In this document: in pieces, positions 1 through 12,279 of the stretch
Layout: the number at the start of each line of letters is the position of its first letter
How positions within the stretch are numbered: the stretch's first letter is position 1
Assembly: GCA_023213395.1 (NCBI GenBank)
Contig: CM041465.1
Span: 74,531,741 to 74,595,740 of the forward strand
DNA from: Cycas panzhihuaensis
Taxonomy: Eukaryota; Cycadophyta
DNA length: 64,000 nucleotides
Direction: 5' to 3'
Notes under the pieces: generated by a model
The model's input: the letters and a program-made list of their open reading frames with translations, nothing else
The model's database searches: none
What the model was told of the DNA's origin: nothing
Program-made: the position numbers and the translations under genes

Positions 1-535
1 GTTTTTCAAAAGATGTTGAGTTAGTTACTCTGGTGATAATCAAGTTGTTGACTAAATTTTCAAAAGATTTTAGAACTTTATTTAGGGTGAGTTGAATAAG
101 ATCTTTGTATTTAATCTCTTCCCTTATTACAACTAAGTCCCCCTAAATTTCTTTTAACTAAGTTATAAAATTTGTCATATTACCTCCTCCTTTCATTTTG
201 GTATTATATAATTATTCTTTTAAATACACAACTCTAGCTACATTTTTCTATTAAAATATTAAATCTAATCTAGTCCATACATCATTAGCATTAATAGCAT
301 CTACAATATGAGTAAGAACCAAATCTACAATAGACAATATAATGATAATTAAAGCATACTTGCCTTTTTCTTCCCATATGGTTGCATTATCAACATCTAT
401 AGATTTAGCCTCATTTTCAGTGATGGTTTTCAAAGGTCCTTTAGCAATTAAAATTCTTCTTATTTTTGCCTCTTAGGAACTATAATTATCCCTTTTCAAT
501 TTGTCATCTTCTAAGAGGTAATAAGTTAATGTCAT
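1..535 (-). pseudogene. Copia element F, gag fragment (runs off left edge)
   Basis: Reads on the minus strand as the N-terminal part of a Ty1/copia Gag, the capsid polyprotein that packages element RNA. The likely start ATG is at 533-535. Early residues include DNYSS followed by a stop where Trp is usual, then KAKIRRILIAKG-like sequence. Next come IIILSIVDLVLTHIVDA and VWTRLDLIF (251-433), which match the usual copia Gag pattern 'LSI.D..L.HV..A..A...W.RLD'. A later stretch near 60-180 reads LKEI.GDLVVIREE and NKVLKSFENLVNNL, also typical. Stops and frame changes break it. The C-terminal half and pol lie beyond the window. Its 5' leader and LTR are inferred to continue right of copia A. Confidence 0.75.
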
Positions 536-780
536 TATGAACAAAAGATAAGAATAAAAATATTAATTAGTTGGATTTATCCTAATTTATACGATTGTAC
601 AGATTTTAGGGTTTTATAAGCAAGAAAATAGAATTTATCTTATATCAAAGCTTATCTTGACATTTTTGCAAATATACAATTTTTTTCTAATTGGAAGTTT
701 GGTTGAAAAGTTATACCCAAAAAATGGTCCAACTAGTAGTTAATACTTTTTGGTTTTTTTCTTGTATTTTTTCATACATA
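536..780 (-). other. Copia F leader, left piece
   Basis: A short AT-rich, non-coding stretch between F's gag start and copia A. It is most simply F's 5' untranslated leader (minus strand), interrupted by A. Bases 776-780 (acata) resemble 13,230-13,234 (atata) on the far side of A and are the probable target duplication, with one C/T difference. Confidence 0.45.
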
Positions 781-1062
781 TCAAAATAATGCCCATATTA
801 GGGCTCATATATACCTTAGGGAGATTATACTCATTAGGGTGATAACCTAGATTAACAAAGATATTGTGGTGGTAGCATGTTAGGTATTTGTCAATGCTAG
901 TCAGTGGTCAACTTTGAGAGGTGTGCCAAATCCCTCTCAGTCCTACTTACTTATTTATGGGGTCTTACGACCTTGGTGTTTATCAATAGTACCATCCTTA
1001 TGGATTGATGGTTCTCCCCTTCTTAGATTTCATTCTACTCTCTTTATCCCTTGATTCCATCA
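781..1062 (+). repeat. Copia A left LTR
   Basis: Matches 12,946-13,229 along its length with scattered differences. Shared blocks include gtggtcaactttgagaggt and ccttatggattgatggttct. The start has decayed from TG to TC. The end is attccatca, followed by unrelated sequence. No clear methionine-tRNA primer site follows, so it has decayed or the true LTR is longer. Confidence 0.75.
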
Positions 1063-3348
1063 TCCCTATTTATAGATCCATTATTCAAGTATTTAAATCT
1101 ATTTCTTAGGTCTTCAGAGCCACATTCAAGAAGCCATCTCTGGAGGAGTCTGTGAGAAGTCTACCACACACACTACTAGTATATGTATAATCTCTAGCCT
1201 TGTAAGACAATATTTTTTGAGTTTGTGATATATTGAGTATCTCTGCATTAGACTTAACATTCATGTCTTAACTCTCCATTGGTCATTTATGTATATATGT
1301 TACATCTTTGCATCGTCTCATTTACCCAAAGTCATTATGACTCCCACAACTTATTTTGTCCTGATATTTACAAATATCCATCCATCTAGCATATATTTAT
1401 ATATGTAAAATGTTTCAACTAATATATCTATTTGATTTTGATAGAGATATTCACAAAAGTTTGTTTCTCACTTGATTACGATTATGTGTACATGATCTCA
1501 ATGGGTCTATTTATTTTGTATGTCTCTTCATCTAATCTCTAGGCAAGTTTATTTGATCTAGGTACTTGACCAAGCTAATCTTTGAATTTATTTAACGAAG
1601 TCTCCTTATTATATCTTTTGTGAAGAGCAGTTGAAATTATTTTAAACTTCCTTATGTTGCATCCTTTAAATTGACCAAATATTTTTTGATTATGTCTATT
1701 AGTAATTATCCAATTGTTCCTCATTACCTAGTTATCTCTATGATTTTATCTATGCAAATTTAGATAATAGTTAATACATTTTTTATTATACTAGTAATAG
1801 TTGTGACCACCATCAAAGATTTTTATGGGTACAACTCTCAAACATATACCCTCCAAACTTGCCCTCATCAAACATATACCCTCTAAACTCTATAGCTTTT
1901 AGTTCATCATCATCAAAATCTATAATTATCTTTTTTTGCAAGACATTCTTTTTCAACACCTCAAGAGTCTCATTGAGCTTATCGAAGGTTGAAAGAGGAC
2001 TTGACTCTTGGTTGGGTTGTCTAAAATTCTTATTGAATATCTTAATAATCATTTATATCTTCTCTTCAATAAAAGGGTTTCTTAAATAACCTGAAGTGAT
2101 TAATAAGCATAAAATTAAGAACACTTTGAATTGAATCTAGTTGATAGAAATACAAAGGACTTGGCTACAATAGGAGAAATAAGAAGTCAAAGTCTCTACA
2201 CATGGAACAAGCAAGGGAACTCTCTGCACATCAAAGTCTCTACAAGTGAGAAGTCGAAGTCTCATATCCATCAATAGTTACGCTTCTCTCTAATGACCAT
2301 ATACAAACTAGTATATGGACCCATCTATGTGGAGTTTATTTCTATACATTTTATAAAATACTTATTGTTATATTCAAATAATTACTTGCACCCATCATTA
2401 TATATTTATAACTATAGAGAAATATTTATACATCAATATTAAACATTTGTGTTTTTTTTCTTTTTTCATTGTAAGTATTTAATTAATTAGACACCATTAT
2501 TATTTTATTGATCGGTTATTAATTGATTATGTTATTGACCATAACATCATCTTTTTTTACAAAATTATTTAGTGATTTAATTAGATTAGATTAAGATTTA
2601 GAGTCCATTATCCCCTTAGTAGTTAAGCTCTTAATTTTGTGTAGTGTTAATATGATCAGTAGTTACTCTAATTAAGGAGCCAATTTCTTTTTCAAAAGGC
2701 TATTTCAAAAACTAGTATCTATTTCTACTTTATCAATAATATCTATCACCAATAGAGTCTATTTTTAGTTTTGGCAATTTTAAGGTGTTCTACACTTCCA
2801 CCTAAACGAAATTAGTGGTCACATGACTATGTTTGGTCTTCATTTGATAAAATTTTCAATGATTAAAAATTGATAAAAGTTTTCTTTATGATTCATATAC
2901 TAAAGGATTGTTTATTCCTTTTTGACCTCCTTATACCTTTTAACATATAACTTTGTTTATTTTAATTTAGAACTAAGTGTCATTTGAGGCATTGGGTTCT
3001 TATTTCAATCCACTATTAAGTGGTAAATATTTTAATTTTTTTAAAAGTTATTTGATATAATATTTTAATGACTAAAGTTGATGCTAGTTTTGAGCTTCCT
3101 GTGAGATAACCCTTGAATAATCCAATAAAATTTCAGTTTGTAAACATCATTAAGACGAAAAAAAAACTTAGTTTGGAGGAAGTTAAGTCTCAATTGGGAT
3201 ACTTATACAAGTCTTAAAGTTGACGTGGGATAAGTCTTTCTTATTTTTTAAGTACTTTTATTACCTTCTTTTAAGTATTTTTTTAATATTTCTTTTCAAG
3301 TACTTTACCTTTTCAAATAGTTATTTTTTAATGTAATTTTTTCTCATT
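1063..3348 (+). other. Copia A leader region, no gene seen
   Basis: About 2.3 kb of AT-rich sequence between the left LTR and gag. Short open frames (for example 1813-2052 minus and 1859-2089 plus) overlap each other and match nothing I recognise. It is unusually long for a copia leader, but the related element D also has a long leader (about 2.8 kb). Confidence 0.5.
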
Positions 3349-4400
3349 ATGGCCTTAAGTGTTAGTAATGTAATAATGTCAAAGTTTGATGGTACTAACT
3401 TTCTAAATTAGAGTAGATGAATGAAACCCATTTTTGTATCCAAGGGTATATGGGAATTAATTGAAATAGGTTATGGAGCACTTATTGTAAATGCTATCAA
3501 AGATAAAAAGAATATCTTTAAGGAGAATAAAAATCAAAACAATGAAGCTTTGGTATTTATCTTCTACACTTTGAAGGATCATGTTTTTTCAAGAGTGAGT
3601 GAAGCATCCACATCAAAGGAAGCATGGGACGTATTAAAGACCACTTATGAAAGAATAACTATATTAAAATTTCAAACATTAAGAAGCAAGTCTAAGAACT
3701 CTAGAATAAATAATAATAAGAGAGTAAATAACTTCATCATAAAAGTATAAGGCCTAGTTAATTAAATGAATCCCTTAGGAGAAGTAATAAGTGAGTAAAT
3801 AGTAGTTGAAAAGATTTTGAGATATGTAAGTGACATAAAAGGATTTAAGATAGTTATTATAAGTATTGAGGTCTCTAAGGACCTAAGTGCTATTAATATA
3901 GATCAATTGAGTGTAATGTTGCTACCTATAAAAGAGAAAAATGGGGGAAGTGAGTTTCTAAAGTATGCATTTGCCACCAAGGCAAAAATTAGGCTTATAT
4001 TTCAATGTCAAAGTTCTAGGGAAAGAGGACAATCCACTCGAGGAAGAAGTCAACAACTTAGAAATCAAAACTATTTTCAAAGATAAGATCAAACTTATCA
4101 AAGTTAAAGTCATCATAAAAGACAAGGTCCAAGTCACCTCTATTAAGGGTGAAATTAATTTTAAGGACAAAAATATTTTCAAGATCAATTCAATCAAGGC
4201 TAAGGACAAAATGTTTTACCTCAAGAAAGAGGTAGGGGTCAAAGTCCTAGGGTAGAAACTAAGGACAAAGAGGAAGAAGTCTTAAGTATAGAGGAATAAT
4301 CCAATGTTCTTATTATCATAGAAATGGACACTTAGGATAAAATTACTTTACAAAAAGATCAAATTTACAAAGGAGAAATGGTAATACAATTATTAAAGAA
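3349..4400 (+). pseudogene. Copia A gag
   Basis: Copia Gag, the nucleocapsid/capsid precursor. The ATG at 3349 is in frame with the long open stretch 3421-3750 after two stops. Residues MSKFDGTNFLN and then KGIWELIEIGY match copia Gag and align with element D (IPKFGSNNFLN, NDMWEIVRIGY). VFIFYTLKDHVFSRVSEAS and SKEAWDVLKTTYE are the usual central motifs. A CCHC-type zinc knuckle lies at about 4297-4350 as CSYYHRNGHLG, then a stop, then NYF. The second and last cysteines are now tyrosine, so it could not bind zinc. Several TAG and TAA stops and frame changes interrupt it. Confidence 0.8.
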
Positions 4401-4439
4401 AGGTAAGATAAGAGATTATTTCTATCAAGTTTAATAGCA

Positions 4440-4770
4440 AATAAGGAAAAAGATAGTTGGTACATAGATTCAAGCTATTCTACCCATATGACACATAGAG
4501 AAGAATGGTTTAGAGAATTTGACACACCAAAAGAAATAAGACTATATTAAGTGATAATACCACTAAAGATGTAGTTAGTAAAAGGAATGTGTCTATACAA
4601 ATATATTTTGGTAAAATAAGGTGTATTAATGATGTGCTTCATGTCCCAATATTTAAGAAAAATTTACTATCAATTAGATAGATGGTAGAGAAAAAATACA
4701 AGATAATCTTTTATAATAGGAAATGCACTATCAAAGATAAACTAAGGAACAAAGCAATAGTCACTAAAGG
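4440..4770 (+). pseudogene. Copia A protease
   Basis: Aspartic protease region that would cleave the element polyprotein. DSWYIDSSYSTHMTH starts near 4452 and corresponds to the copia consensus W.(I/L)DSG.S.HM. The catalytic Asp is still present at about 4467, but the Gly of the DSG triad is Ser. The downstream protease strand motif (around LRKIYYQL near 4660) is in a shifted frame. It directly follows the zinc knuckle, as is usual in copia. Confidence 0.7.
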
Positions 4771-4774
4771 ATAA

Positions 4775-5700
4775 ATGACTAGTAATAGATTATTCAAACT
4801 AGTTATTCCTCCAACAAATTATTATGCCTTGAAGACTTTAATCAATGTAGAGAGTAAAATATGGTATAAAAGACTTGCCCATGTGAACTATAATTGTTTG
4901 TCCTTAATGAAAAAAATGGACATGGTGATTGGGCTACCCAATACCGAACATAACAAAGAAATATATGAAGGATGTATACTTAGAAAACAACAAAGGGAAG
5001 GATTCTATAATAAAAGATATAGGGCAAATAGGCCTATTTACTTAGTATACATAGATTTATATGGTCTAATAGATGTGGCATTACTTAGAGGAGCTAAGTA
5101 TTTTATAATATTTATTGATAATTTCATAAGGATAACTTGGGTCTACTTTCTCAAGTTTAAGTTAGATGCACTTCAATGCTTTAATAATTTTAGGCATATA
5201 GTTGAAAGAAAAAGTGGACTTCAAATTTTGACTCTAAGATTAGACAATGAAGGAAATTTTATTTCAAATGAATTTAAAGATTACTACAGATATTTTAGAA
5301 TACAAAAATATATCATAAATATTTACATCTCTTAACAAAATAGGGTTACTAAAAGAAAGAATAGAATAATTATTGAAATAGTAAGAAGAATGCTAAAGGA
5401 CAAGTATCTAAGAAATGAATATTAGATAGAAGCTATATACATAACTGTCTATTTCTAGAACAAGTGTACCACTAAACTAATTAGATGGATTACACCAGAA
5501 GAAGCTTATATTGGTTATAAGCTAAGTATTAAACATATAATAATTTTTAGTGTATAGCTTATGTACATGCACAAGATTAAAGGAGGATGAAATTAAATGA
5601 TAGAAGTATCAAACGTATATTTATAGGATATAATGACTCTTCTAGATCTTATAGACTTCATGATAAAAAAAAAAGGATTATTATAAGTAGGAATTTCATC
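4775..5700 (+). pseudogene. Copia A integrase
   Basis: Integrase, which would insert the cDNA into chromosomes. The open stretch 4775-5335 holds the N-terminal zinc region (IWYKRLAHVNYN, then GLPN, then YEGCILRKQ), with a key His and one Cys replaced by Tyr. The core follows: LVYIDLYGLID (first acidic position), FIIFIDNFIRITWVYF, and LRLDNEGNFISNEF (second acidic position). The frame continues, with stops, through the third acidic region, ITPEEAYIGYK, and the C-terminal RIFIGYND...RIIISRNFIF near 5610-5700. Recognisable copia sequence then stops, marking the left junction of the 5.4-kb insertion. Confidence 0.82.
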
Positions 5701-6039
5701 TTCATTTATTCAAAATACAAACTATGAAAGGTCAACTCAACCTCAATCAAAATTCAAATGCACATAGATTGCATCAATAGTGTATATCATATCGTAATTA
5801 TAAAAAGTATTCCCTTTGACTCAAAGTGAGTTAGTTGACTTTCATATGTCTAAGTACCTAGACATAAAATATATATTAAGAGTGGTGAAACAAGAACATT
5901 CATCAACTTAATCTTATTTAAAATGACACTTGAGACAATGATCTTTATTATGAATTAGATATCCGCATAACACTTAAGCATGTTGGAACATCCTCACTTA
6001 AAAACTAGGTCCTCAAAGTCGGCCTAGATAACATGTCCA

Positions 6040-6500
6040 AACTTGAGACATCCTCGCCACTCCCTCTCCTCGCTACACACTAGTTTTCCCCTGCTATTAT
6101 CTGCCCCGCCTTCGCACCCTTCACAGAGCTGTTCCGCCCATTGACACGCAGACCACTCCTGCAACCGGGCCTCACTGCCTCCGTCTCTGGCCAAGGCCGC
6201 CTCCGCCCAGTGCACCGCCACGTGTACCCGCCGCCGCCGGTGACCCGCGCCTCAGTATTCTCCCCAGCCGCGCCGCCGCCGTTCCGCCTCGCCGCTGGTC
6301 GCGTACATCGGCGCGGTCGCCCGCCCTTCGCACAGCGCCTCTGCCGCCACGCCCGCTGGACCCGCCCGCCTCAACGCGATGCGTGGGGCCGACCAAGCTC
6401 GCACTACATGGACTCGCGCCGCCGCGATCTGCGCCGGCCCGCGTCTCATTCGCCCTCCGCCGCTGCCGGCTGCCGCCGCCGCCTTGACTAATCGATCTGA
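6040..6500. other. GC- and CpG-rich island
   Basis: About 450 bp with many CCG/CGC runs and undepleted CpG, in a region otherwise AT-rich. Both strands stay open here (6141-6491 plus, 6252-6563 minus), encoding Arg/Ala/Pro-rich peptides with no motif I recognise. That is expected of GC-rich DNA, so I do not call a gene. It could be a captured gene 5' end or promoter, or the internal region of the element that carries it. Confidence 0.7.
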
Positions 6501-6839
6501 CTCCACCTTCGACCGTGCCTTTATATTAACCTTTATTAATAAGATAAATGACTGCTTATGCACTTTTTATGCCGGACGCCTTTCATTGCCTCTGGCTTTT
6601 ATCGTCGCTCATATATTACGAAGATTTTGCCGCGCATTTGATCGGCCTATAACTATTTGTACGACCGTGTTTAACATGTGATACTTAATTACTTTCACTA
6701 TTTATCGTAGTGGGTCTTAAATATATGATCTTTAATCTATCGATATACCAGGCTTTTACTTTTGATTATTTGTAATATGATTTATACTCTTTTCATTTCA
6801 TTATCTTCTGTCAATACGACCCATATTTATCATTTTTAT

Positions 6840-8170
6840 ATTTTATTTTTTAAACTCATTTGCTGCGTTCGTTCAATTATTTTATTGATTATTTCTGCCA
6901 TTTTACTATCTACAATTTTCACTCATTAGAAATTAAACAAATAAGTATCTCATTTTCTCTGTATTTAAAGAGCATTTTAATGTATTTTTTTTTTTGCTTA
7001 TTTTTTTGTGTACTTTATCGTACTTACTTTGTTGGTTTCACGCTTTTTGATTTTTTGGTGGTCATACACAAGTTTATTTTTCACATTTTACAATTTAGAC
7101 CAATTTTAAAATCAATTTTTTTTTTTAACTTTTAAATTTTTAAAATTTTTTTCCATTATAAGGTTTATGTTTTTTTTCCATATTTTTTTTTTTATGTTTT
7201 TTGGATTTTTCAGTATAAACTCTCGCTCCCTGGAAAATTTTTTTTCATTCATATAGCTTCCGTGACCATAAAATTTTGTAGATAAATTTAAGCCTCACCC
7301 CTTTTTAACATTTTATTTTTAAACCTTTATATTTTTAACATTTTGGCCATCATTTTTTGCTTCTTGCATTTTTCATTATAAATTTTTTCTGCTTTCATTT
7401 GAATTTTGTATATTACATTTTATATATATTTTATTTTTTTAAATAATTTTACTTTTTTTTTAATTTTCTTTTTTTCTTTTATTTTTTTGAAATAAAATTT
7501 TTTTTTTGATTTTTTCTAATTTCGCCATTCTTCTTTTTTTAAACTTTATTTTTTTTTTTTATTTAATCATTTTATTACTTTCAATTTTTCTTTTACCCAA
7601 TTTTTTTTGACTTTTTTCTCTTTAATTAATTATTTTTATTTTAAATATATTTTTTTATTTTCTTTTTCTGATTCATTTCCATATTTTTATTGGTTATTTT
7701 TTTATTTCACCTTTTTTTCATTTTTATTCATTTAAATATTTTTCTAATTTTTTTCGTTATATTCTTTTAATTTTATTTATCATTTTTTTTTTTATATTTT
7801 TTCTAACTTTTAATGATTTCATTTTATATTTTTTTTATTTTAATTTTTACATATTCTGCTATATTTTAGGAACATCTTTTTGCAATTTAATTAAATTGGT
7901 CTATTTTGTACATTTTTCAACCTTTTCTAATCATTTTACTTTTTTTTTACATTCAATTCATATCATCATATTTCATCAATTTAGCTTTATTTTTACATTC
8001 ACTACTATATCATTCAAAAATTGTTTCTATATTCAATCCTTAAAACCGCCTTCCTTATTTCAAAATTTTTCAATTTTCTATATTTTTATATCATATTATT
8101 ATTTATTATATCTACCGATATTAATACACTATTATATTTAGATTTTATTAATTTTCAATAATCATATTTT
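6840..8170. other. T-rich half of the insertion
   Basis: A long low-complexity stretch with many T homopolymers (strongest 7090-7850). Short open frames at 6860-7135 and 7896-8141 are Phe/Ile-rich products of the composition, not genes. Confidence 0.7.
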
Positions 8171-8329
8171 CTTAATTATAAGCTAATTCGATTTAGACAT
8201 TTTCTCTATATTTTCAATACATATCTTATTTCTTATTATTACATTTGGTTTCTGATTAAAATTTCACTATATTTCGACAATGACCTCATAACGAATGCAT
8301 GACTTCTCATAATAAAAATATTTGATCTA

Positions 8330-10780
8330 TTAAAAAATTACTAGAAAAAATAACAAAATGTGACCTTAAAAAAAAAATGAATGTAGCAGTAAAAAAAAAA
8401 AAAATAACTAAAAAAAAAGAAACAATATAATAAAAAAAAAACGAAAAAATCAAATCTATATAAAAAATCAACTTGAATGTCAAGTAAAAGCTGAAATTTA
8501 AATAAATTTATCAAAAAAGTAAAAAATATTGAAAATAAACTAAAAAATGATATCGAAGAAATTTACTTGAAAATAAATATAGAATATATAAAACTTCAAA
8601 ACATGAATAAATAGAATATAAAAATATATTAAAAGATAAAAAAATAAAAAAAAATAAAAATCAGTTAAAGAAGAGGAAATAAAAGAAAATACAGCTCAAC
8701 AATAATAAAAATGCCGAAATAATAAAAGAAACTAAGTAAAATTTCGATAAAAAATCTAGTGCTAAAAATTGCGGAAAGAAAAAAGAATCAAAGAGATCAA
8801 AATAATAAAATCCAAGCATTGCAAACCGCTTGTATCATCATATATTAAAATTAACAATAAAAATACATATAGATACATGCTGAACAAAGGCAACATATAT
8901 ATCAGATAAGAAGAAATAGTTTCAAACAGATCAATAACACACAGGTCGTACCAGTTACAATAAAAAGTAGTTGGTGAGCCAAGGTTAGAACCTTTGGGAT
9001 AGGTACTTAGTCCATTGCGGAAATACACAACCATTAACAATTCAAATCAATAACTCAATAATACTAACTTAACTCCTTGTAATAATAAACACTAACTAAA
9101 CCGACTCAACCAAATCAACTTACTCATACCTTATCTAAATAGGTATTGAGGGAGCACAGAGTCAATATGACAAGTTAACCTTGAGACATTAACCCAAGTA
9201 ATGTTTACACATCTTTTCCTGAAATAGTAAACGGTACTTGAATGAAACTAAACCTCCTCGAACTAACTTACGATGAATTGAAAACTTCTCAAACTTTAAA
9301 AACTTGGTCTCTTTCTTATAATGTAAAATGATGAGAAAGCTATATAATGAAAAAACTATGTAGATGAATAAGAAATTAATACGAAGATGAAACTTTTTTA
9401 CTTTGAATTGAAAAAATGATTGAAATATCACATGAATTTATCATTCTTCGACTTGAACTATGTCATCCTTATTTTCGGGTTATCACCTGGTCATCGCTTC
9501 ATGATGCCCTCAGTATAGGTACATGAAAGGATCGAAACCCGTTTTTGAGGTTCAAAATTCTGATCTGCTTGCTTGTGATCTTTTGCTGCTGATCCAATGC
9601 TCATCAATCACAAGTTCTTATCTCCCAAAAAGATAGAGGGACAACATTAAATAATATACTAGATGTTGTAAATTTAAAACAGATGAAAAGACATCATAAA
9701 CCAAATCAAACCAAATAAACCTAACATCAAATTATAAACCTTCTTTCTAAAATTTTCTTTAAAATTTTCTTCATCAAATTTCTCACATTTTTCAGGTCCT
9801 GTTTTAATAAAATACAAATAGTATGTGTCGTTGTAAATTGTGTCAAACCATAAGGAAAAGAAAAAATAAAGAAAATTATTGAATTAATCAATAATTTATG
9901 ATAAGAAAAAATGATAAGAAACCATGATAAAATCCAATATAAATAATGAAATAAATGAGATATAATAAAGAAAGGATTATATGAAAAATTTTCAAAGGAA
10001 TATTGTATTATATAATAAAAATTTTAAAAAGATTGAAAAAAGAATGTGTACCGATCGATACGAAAAAGAATGCCAAAAAAAAGCACAAAATGATCTCAAA
10101 TGTATTCTTCTCAAAAAATCAATAAATCTTTTCTTCTCAAAAATTTGAAAAAAAAAAAAAAAAAATATAGTTAATAAACAAAAAAAAATATAATGAAAAA
10201 TATGAATAAAAAAAAGCTAAAAAAATGACAAGCGTAAAAGCTCTAAAAAAGCATAAAATATCATAAAAATAATAAATATCGAAAAAAAAAAAAAACTTGT
10301 AACTTCAGAAACTTCCGATGTTCTTTCAAGAAATGATGTTTACAAAATAAGTAAAATCAAAAATAGGTAAAAAAAGGCTGTATAAATATAAAAAAGAATT
10401 TGAAATGGAAATAAATTGAAAAATAGAATAAAACTGAAATATAACTTGAATAAAAAATAACTTTTTGAAACCATAAATCTGAACCGAAGAAATCTAAATA
10501 GATCTAGAATAATATTTGTAGAAGCTCAACAAATATCAAAAATAAAAAAAAATATTGAATATATATATAGAACTTGCTAAAAAACCAATCTAGTATCTAT
10601 ATATTATATATTGCCAAAGAAAGAAATCACCAAGTGAGATCCTCGTTGCTCCTCAAAAAGCTTCCAGTGCAAGAAAATTCCACGTCTCCTTCAAAATGAT
10701 GGAAAATGACGGAGCCATAATAAATAAATGAAAAAAAATGAAAACATGCAAATAAAACAAAGTTAATAACATATAACAAA
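8330..10780. other. A-rich half of the insertion
   Basis: After a short mixed stretch (8170-8330) the strand bias flips to A-rich, with many A homopolymers (8340-8780, 10,140-10,560). A more balanced island lies at about 8880-9700. No coding region is recognised. The bias flip could reflect a diverged inverted repeat, but I can align only short stretches. Confidence 0.65.
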
Positions 10781-10899
10781 GTACAAACTAGTAATGCATA
10801 TCAATAAAGTATTGTATCACCCAATCAATATTATAACACATGAGAGCCTTGTTGTTCAATCCATCAGAGCAAAAGATCCATATTCCAAAAATCAAAGTA

Positions 10900-11132
10900 G
10901 GTGGGTGTAAAAGTCTAAAGACACCGTGGACCTTAACATTTATAGTTTATAGTTTTATAGGGAGGGAACCCCCCAACGAATTCAACAAACATAAAATAAT
11001 ATATACTTAACTAACAATATGAAAAAAACTCAACTTACCTTTAACTTACTTAACATAACATGTTGAACACATGTCTAAATTGAGGCACAATCGCCTCGGT
11101 AGGGTAAGAGGGAGTTGAGTGATGACATTACA
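10900..11132 (-). repeat. Possible gypsy LTR start at right end of the insertion
   Basis: Read on the minus strand, this begins TGTAATGTCATCAC and continues through GAGGCGATTGTGCCTC (a small hairpin: gaggc/gcctc) and TTAGACATGTG. The TGTAA(C/T)GTC start and an ACATGT motif are common in Del/Tekay-type gypsy LTRs. A related stretch (acatgtccaaacttgag) starts at 6031. The LTR's other end could not be fixed. Confidence 0.35.
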
Positions 11133-11269
11133 CCCAACACTTCAAGGAAGATAAATTTTATTAAGAAGAAGTTGTTGAAAAAGATAGGGTAAAAATATCA
11201 TGATTGAAGTGGACTCAAACTCTAATGATACAAATATACCTAATATAAATAAAGTAGGACCCTCTACTT

Positions 11270-12279
11270 CAAATCAAAGATTCCCAAAATGGGTATAAAG
11301 GGCTCATAGCCCTCAAAATATCTTATACACTAACTTTAAGAGAAGAACTGTCAGACCTCAAAGGGTGAATTTTGTACTTATGACTCAAGTTATGGAGTCT
11401 AATGAGCCTCACAACTTTGAACAGGTAAATAATCAAGATGAATAGAAGAATGTAATGAGGGAAGAGTGCAATGCCTTAGTGGAAAATGACACATGGGAGT
11501 TAGTAAATATACCACTTAGTAAGAATTCTATTAGGACAAGATGGGTCTATAAGACTAAGTATAAATCTGATGGGTCTATTAATAAATATAAGGCAAGGTT
11601 AGTTGTAAAAGGCTATGCTCAAATTAAGGATATAGATTATAATAAGACATTTAAACCTATTGTAAAGTTAGAAATAGCCAGATTAATGAATACCTTAGCT
11701 ACATAATAAGATTTAATAGTCCATCAAATAGATGTGAAAAGTGCCTTCTTGAATGGTTATATAGATGAAGAAATTTATGCCAAATAATCTAAAGGATTTG
11801 AAGTTAAAAGAAAAGAAGACAAGGTATATAAGCTCAAAAAGGCCTTATATGGACTCAAGCAAGCACCTAGAGCATGGTACTCTAGGATTGATATATATTT
11901 CAAGGATAAAGGATTCTAAATAAGCCAATCAGTTCCTAATTTATGTATAAAATTAGAAGGAAGCTTAATACTAATTATAGACTTATATATAGATGACCTT
12001 GTATACACTGAGAATAGTGATCACTTTTCCAAAAGATTCAAGAAAGATATATGCAAAGAATTTAAGATAATAAATTTAGGACTAATGCATTATTTTTTAG
12101 GCATTAAAGTATGGCGAGATAAAAAAAGGATATTTGTCTCCCAAAGGAAATAGATATTGGATATATTATATAAGTTCAACATGAGTAGTTACAAGCCACT
12201 TACAACACCAGCAAAGATTGGGTTAAAATTGTCCAAGTTTGAGGAATTAAAATTAATTGATCTTACACTTTATAGGTAA
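11270..12279 (+). pseudogene. Copia A reverse transcriptase
   Basis: Copia RT, which copies element RNA into DNA. One frame can be followed almost throughout, broken only by stops. The linker into RT appears near 11,290-11,450. Then NDTWELVNIPLSKNSI, RWVYKTKYKSDGSINKYKAR, LVVKGYAQ, IDVKSAFLNGYIDEEIY, and [19 protein letters not shown] (about 11,830-11,890). The catalytic box is LYIDDLVYT near 11,985, with both Asp present. LGLMHYFLGIKVW follows. At least five TAG/TAA codons replace Gln, Trp or similar codons. It follows directly on the insertion and would have been fused to integrase. Confidence 0.9.

Larger units (their letters stand above)
5701..11132. mobile_element. 5.4-kb insertion of uncertain class inside copia A
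   Basis: Copia integrase ends at about 5700, and copia sequence leading into RT resumes by about 11,150, so the segment between is foreign. It contains no long coding region I recognise. Its composition is unlike its surroundings: a CpG-rich island (6040-6500), a T-rich half, and an A-rich half. CpG is better preserved than in the flanking copia, suggesting later arrival. On the minus strand the right end begins TGTAATGTCATCACTC, which looks like a gypsy (Del/Tekay-like) LTR start. About 28 bp near 11,070 recur in direct orientation near 6031. A non-autonomous gypsy-type element is the best guess. A Helitron or composite is not excluded. Confidence 0.4.

Noticed and set aside
1813-2089. Overlapping opposite-strand frames of 76-79 codons
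   Set aside because: No recognised motif. They overlap each other and lie in the copia A leader.
6141-6563. Arg/Ala/Pro-rich open frames on both strands of the CpG island
   Set aside because: GC-rich DNA lacks stops in all frames. The peptides show no motif, and the frames overlap on opposite strands.
8955-9000. tRNA-like A-box and B-box sequence (tagttggtgagc, ggttagaacc)
   Set aside because: The two boxes are adjacent rather than separated as in a tRNA or SINE, and no cloverleaf can be drawn. It more likely belongs to gypsy-type terminal sequence.
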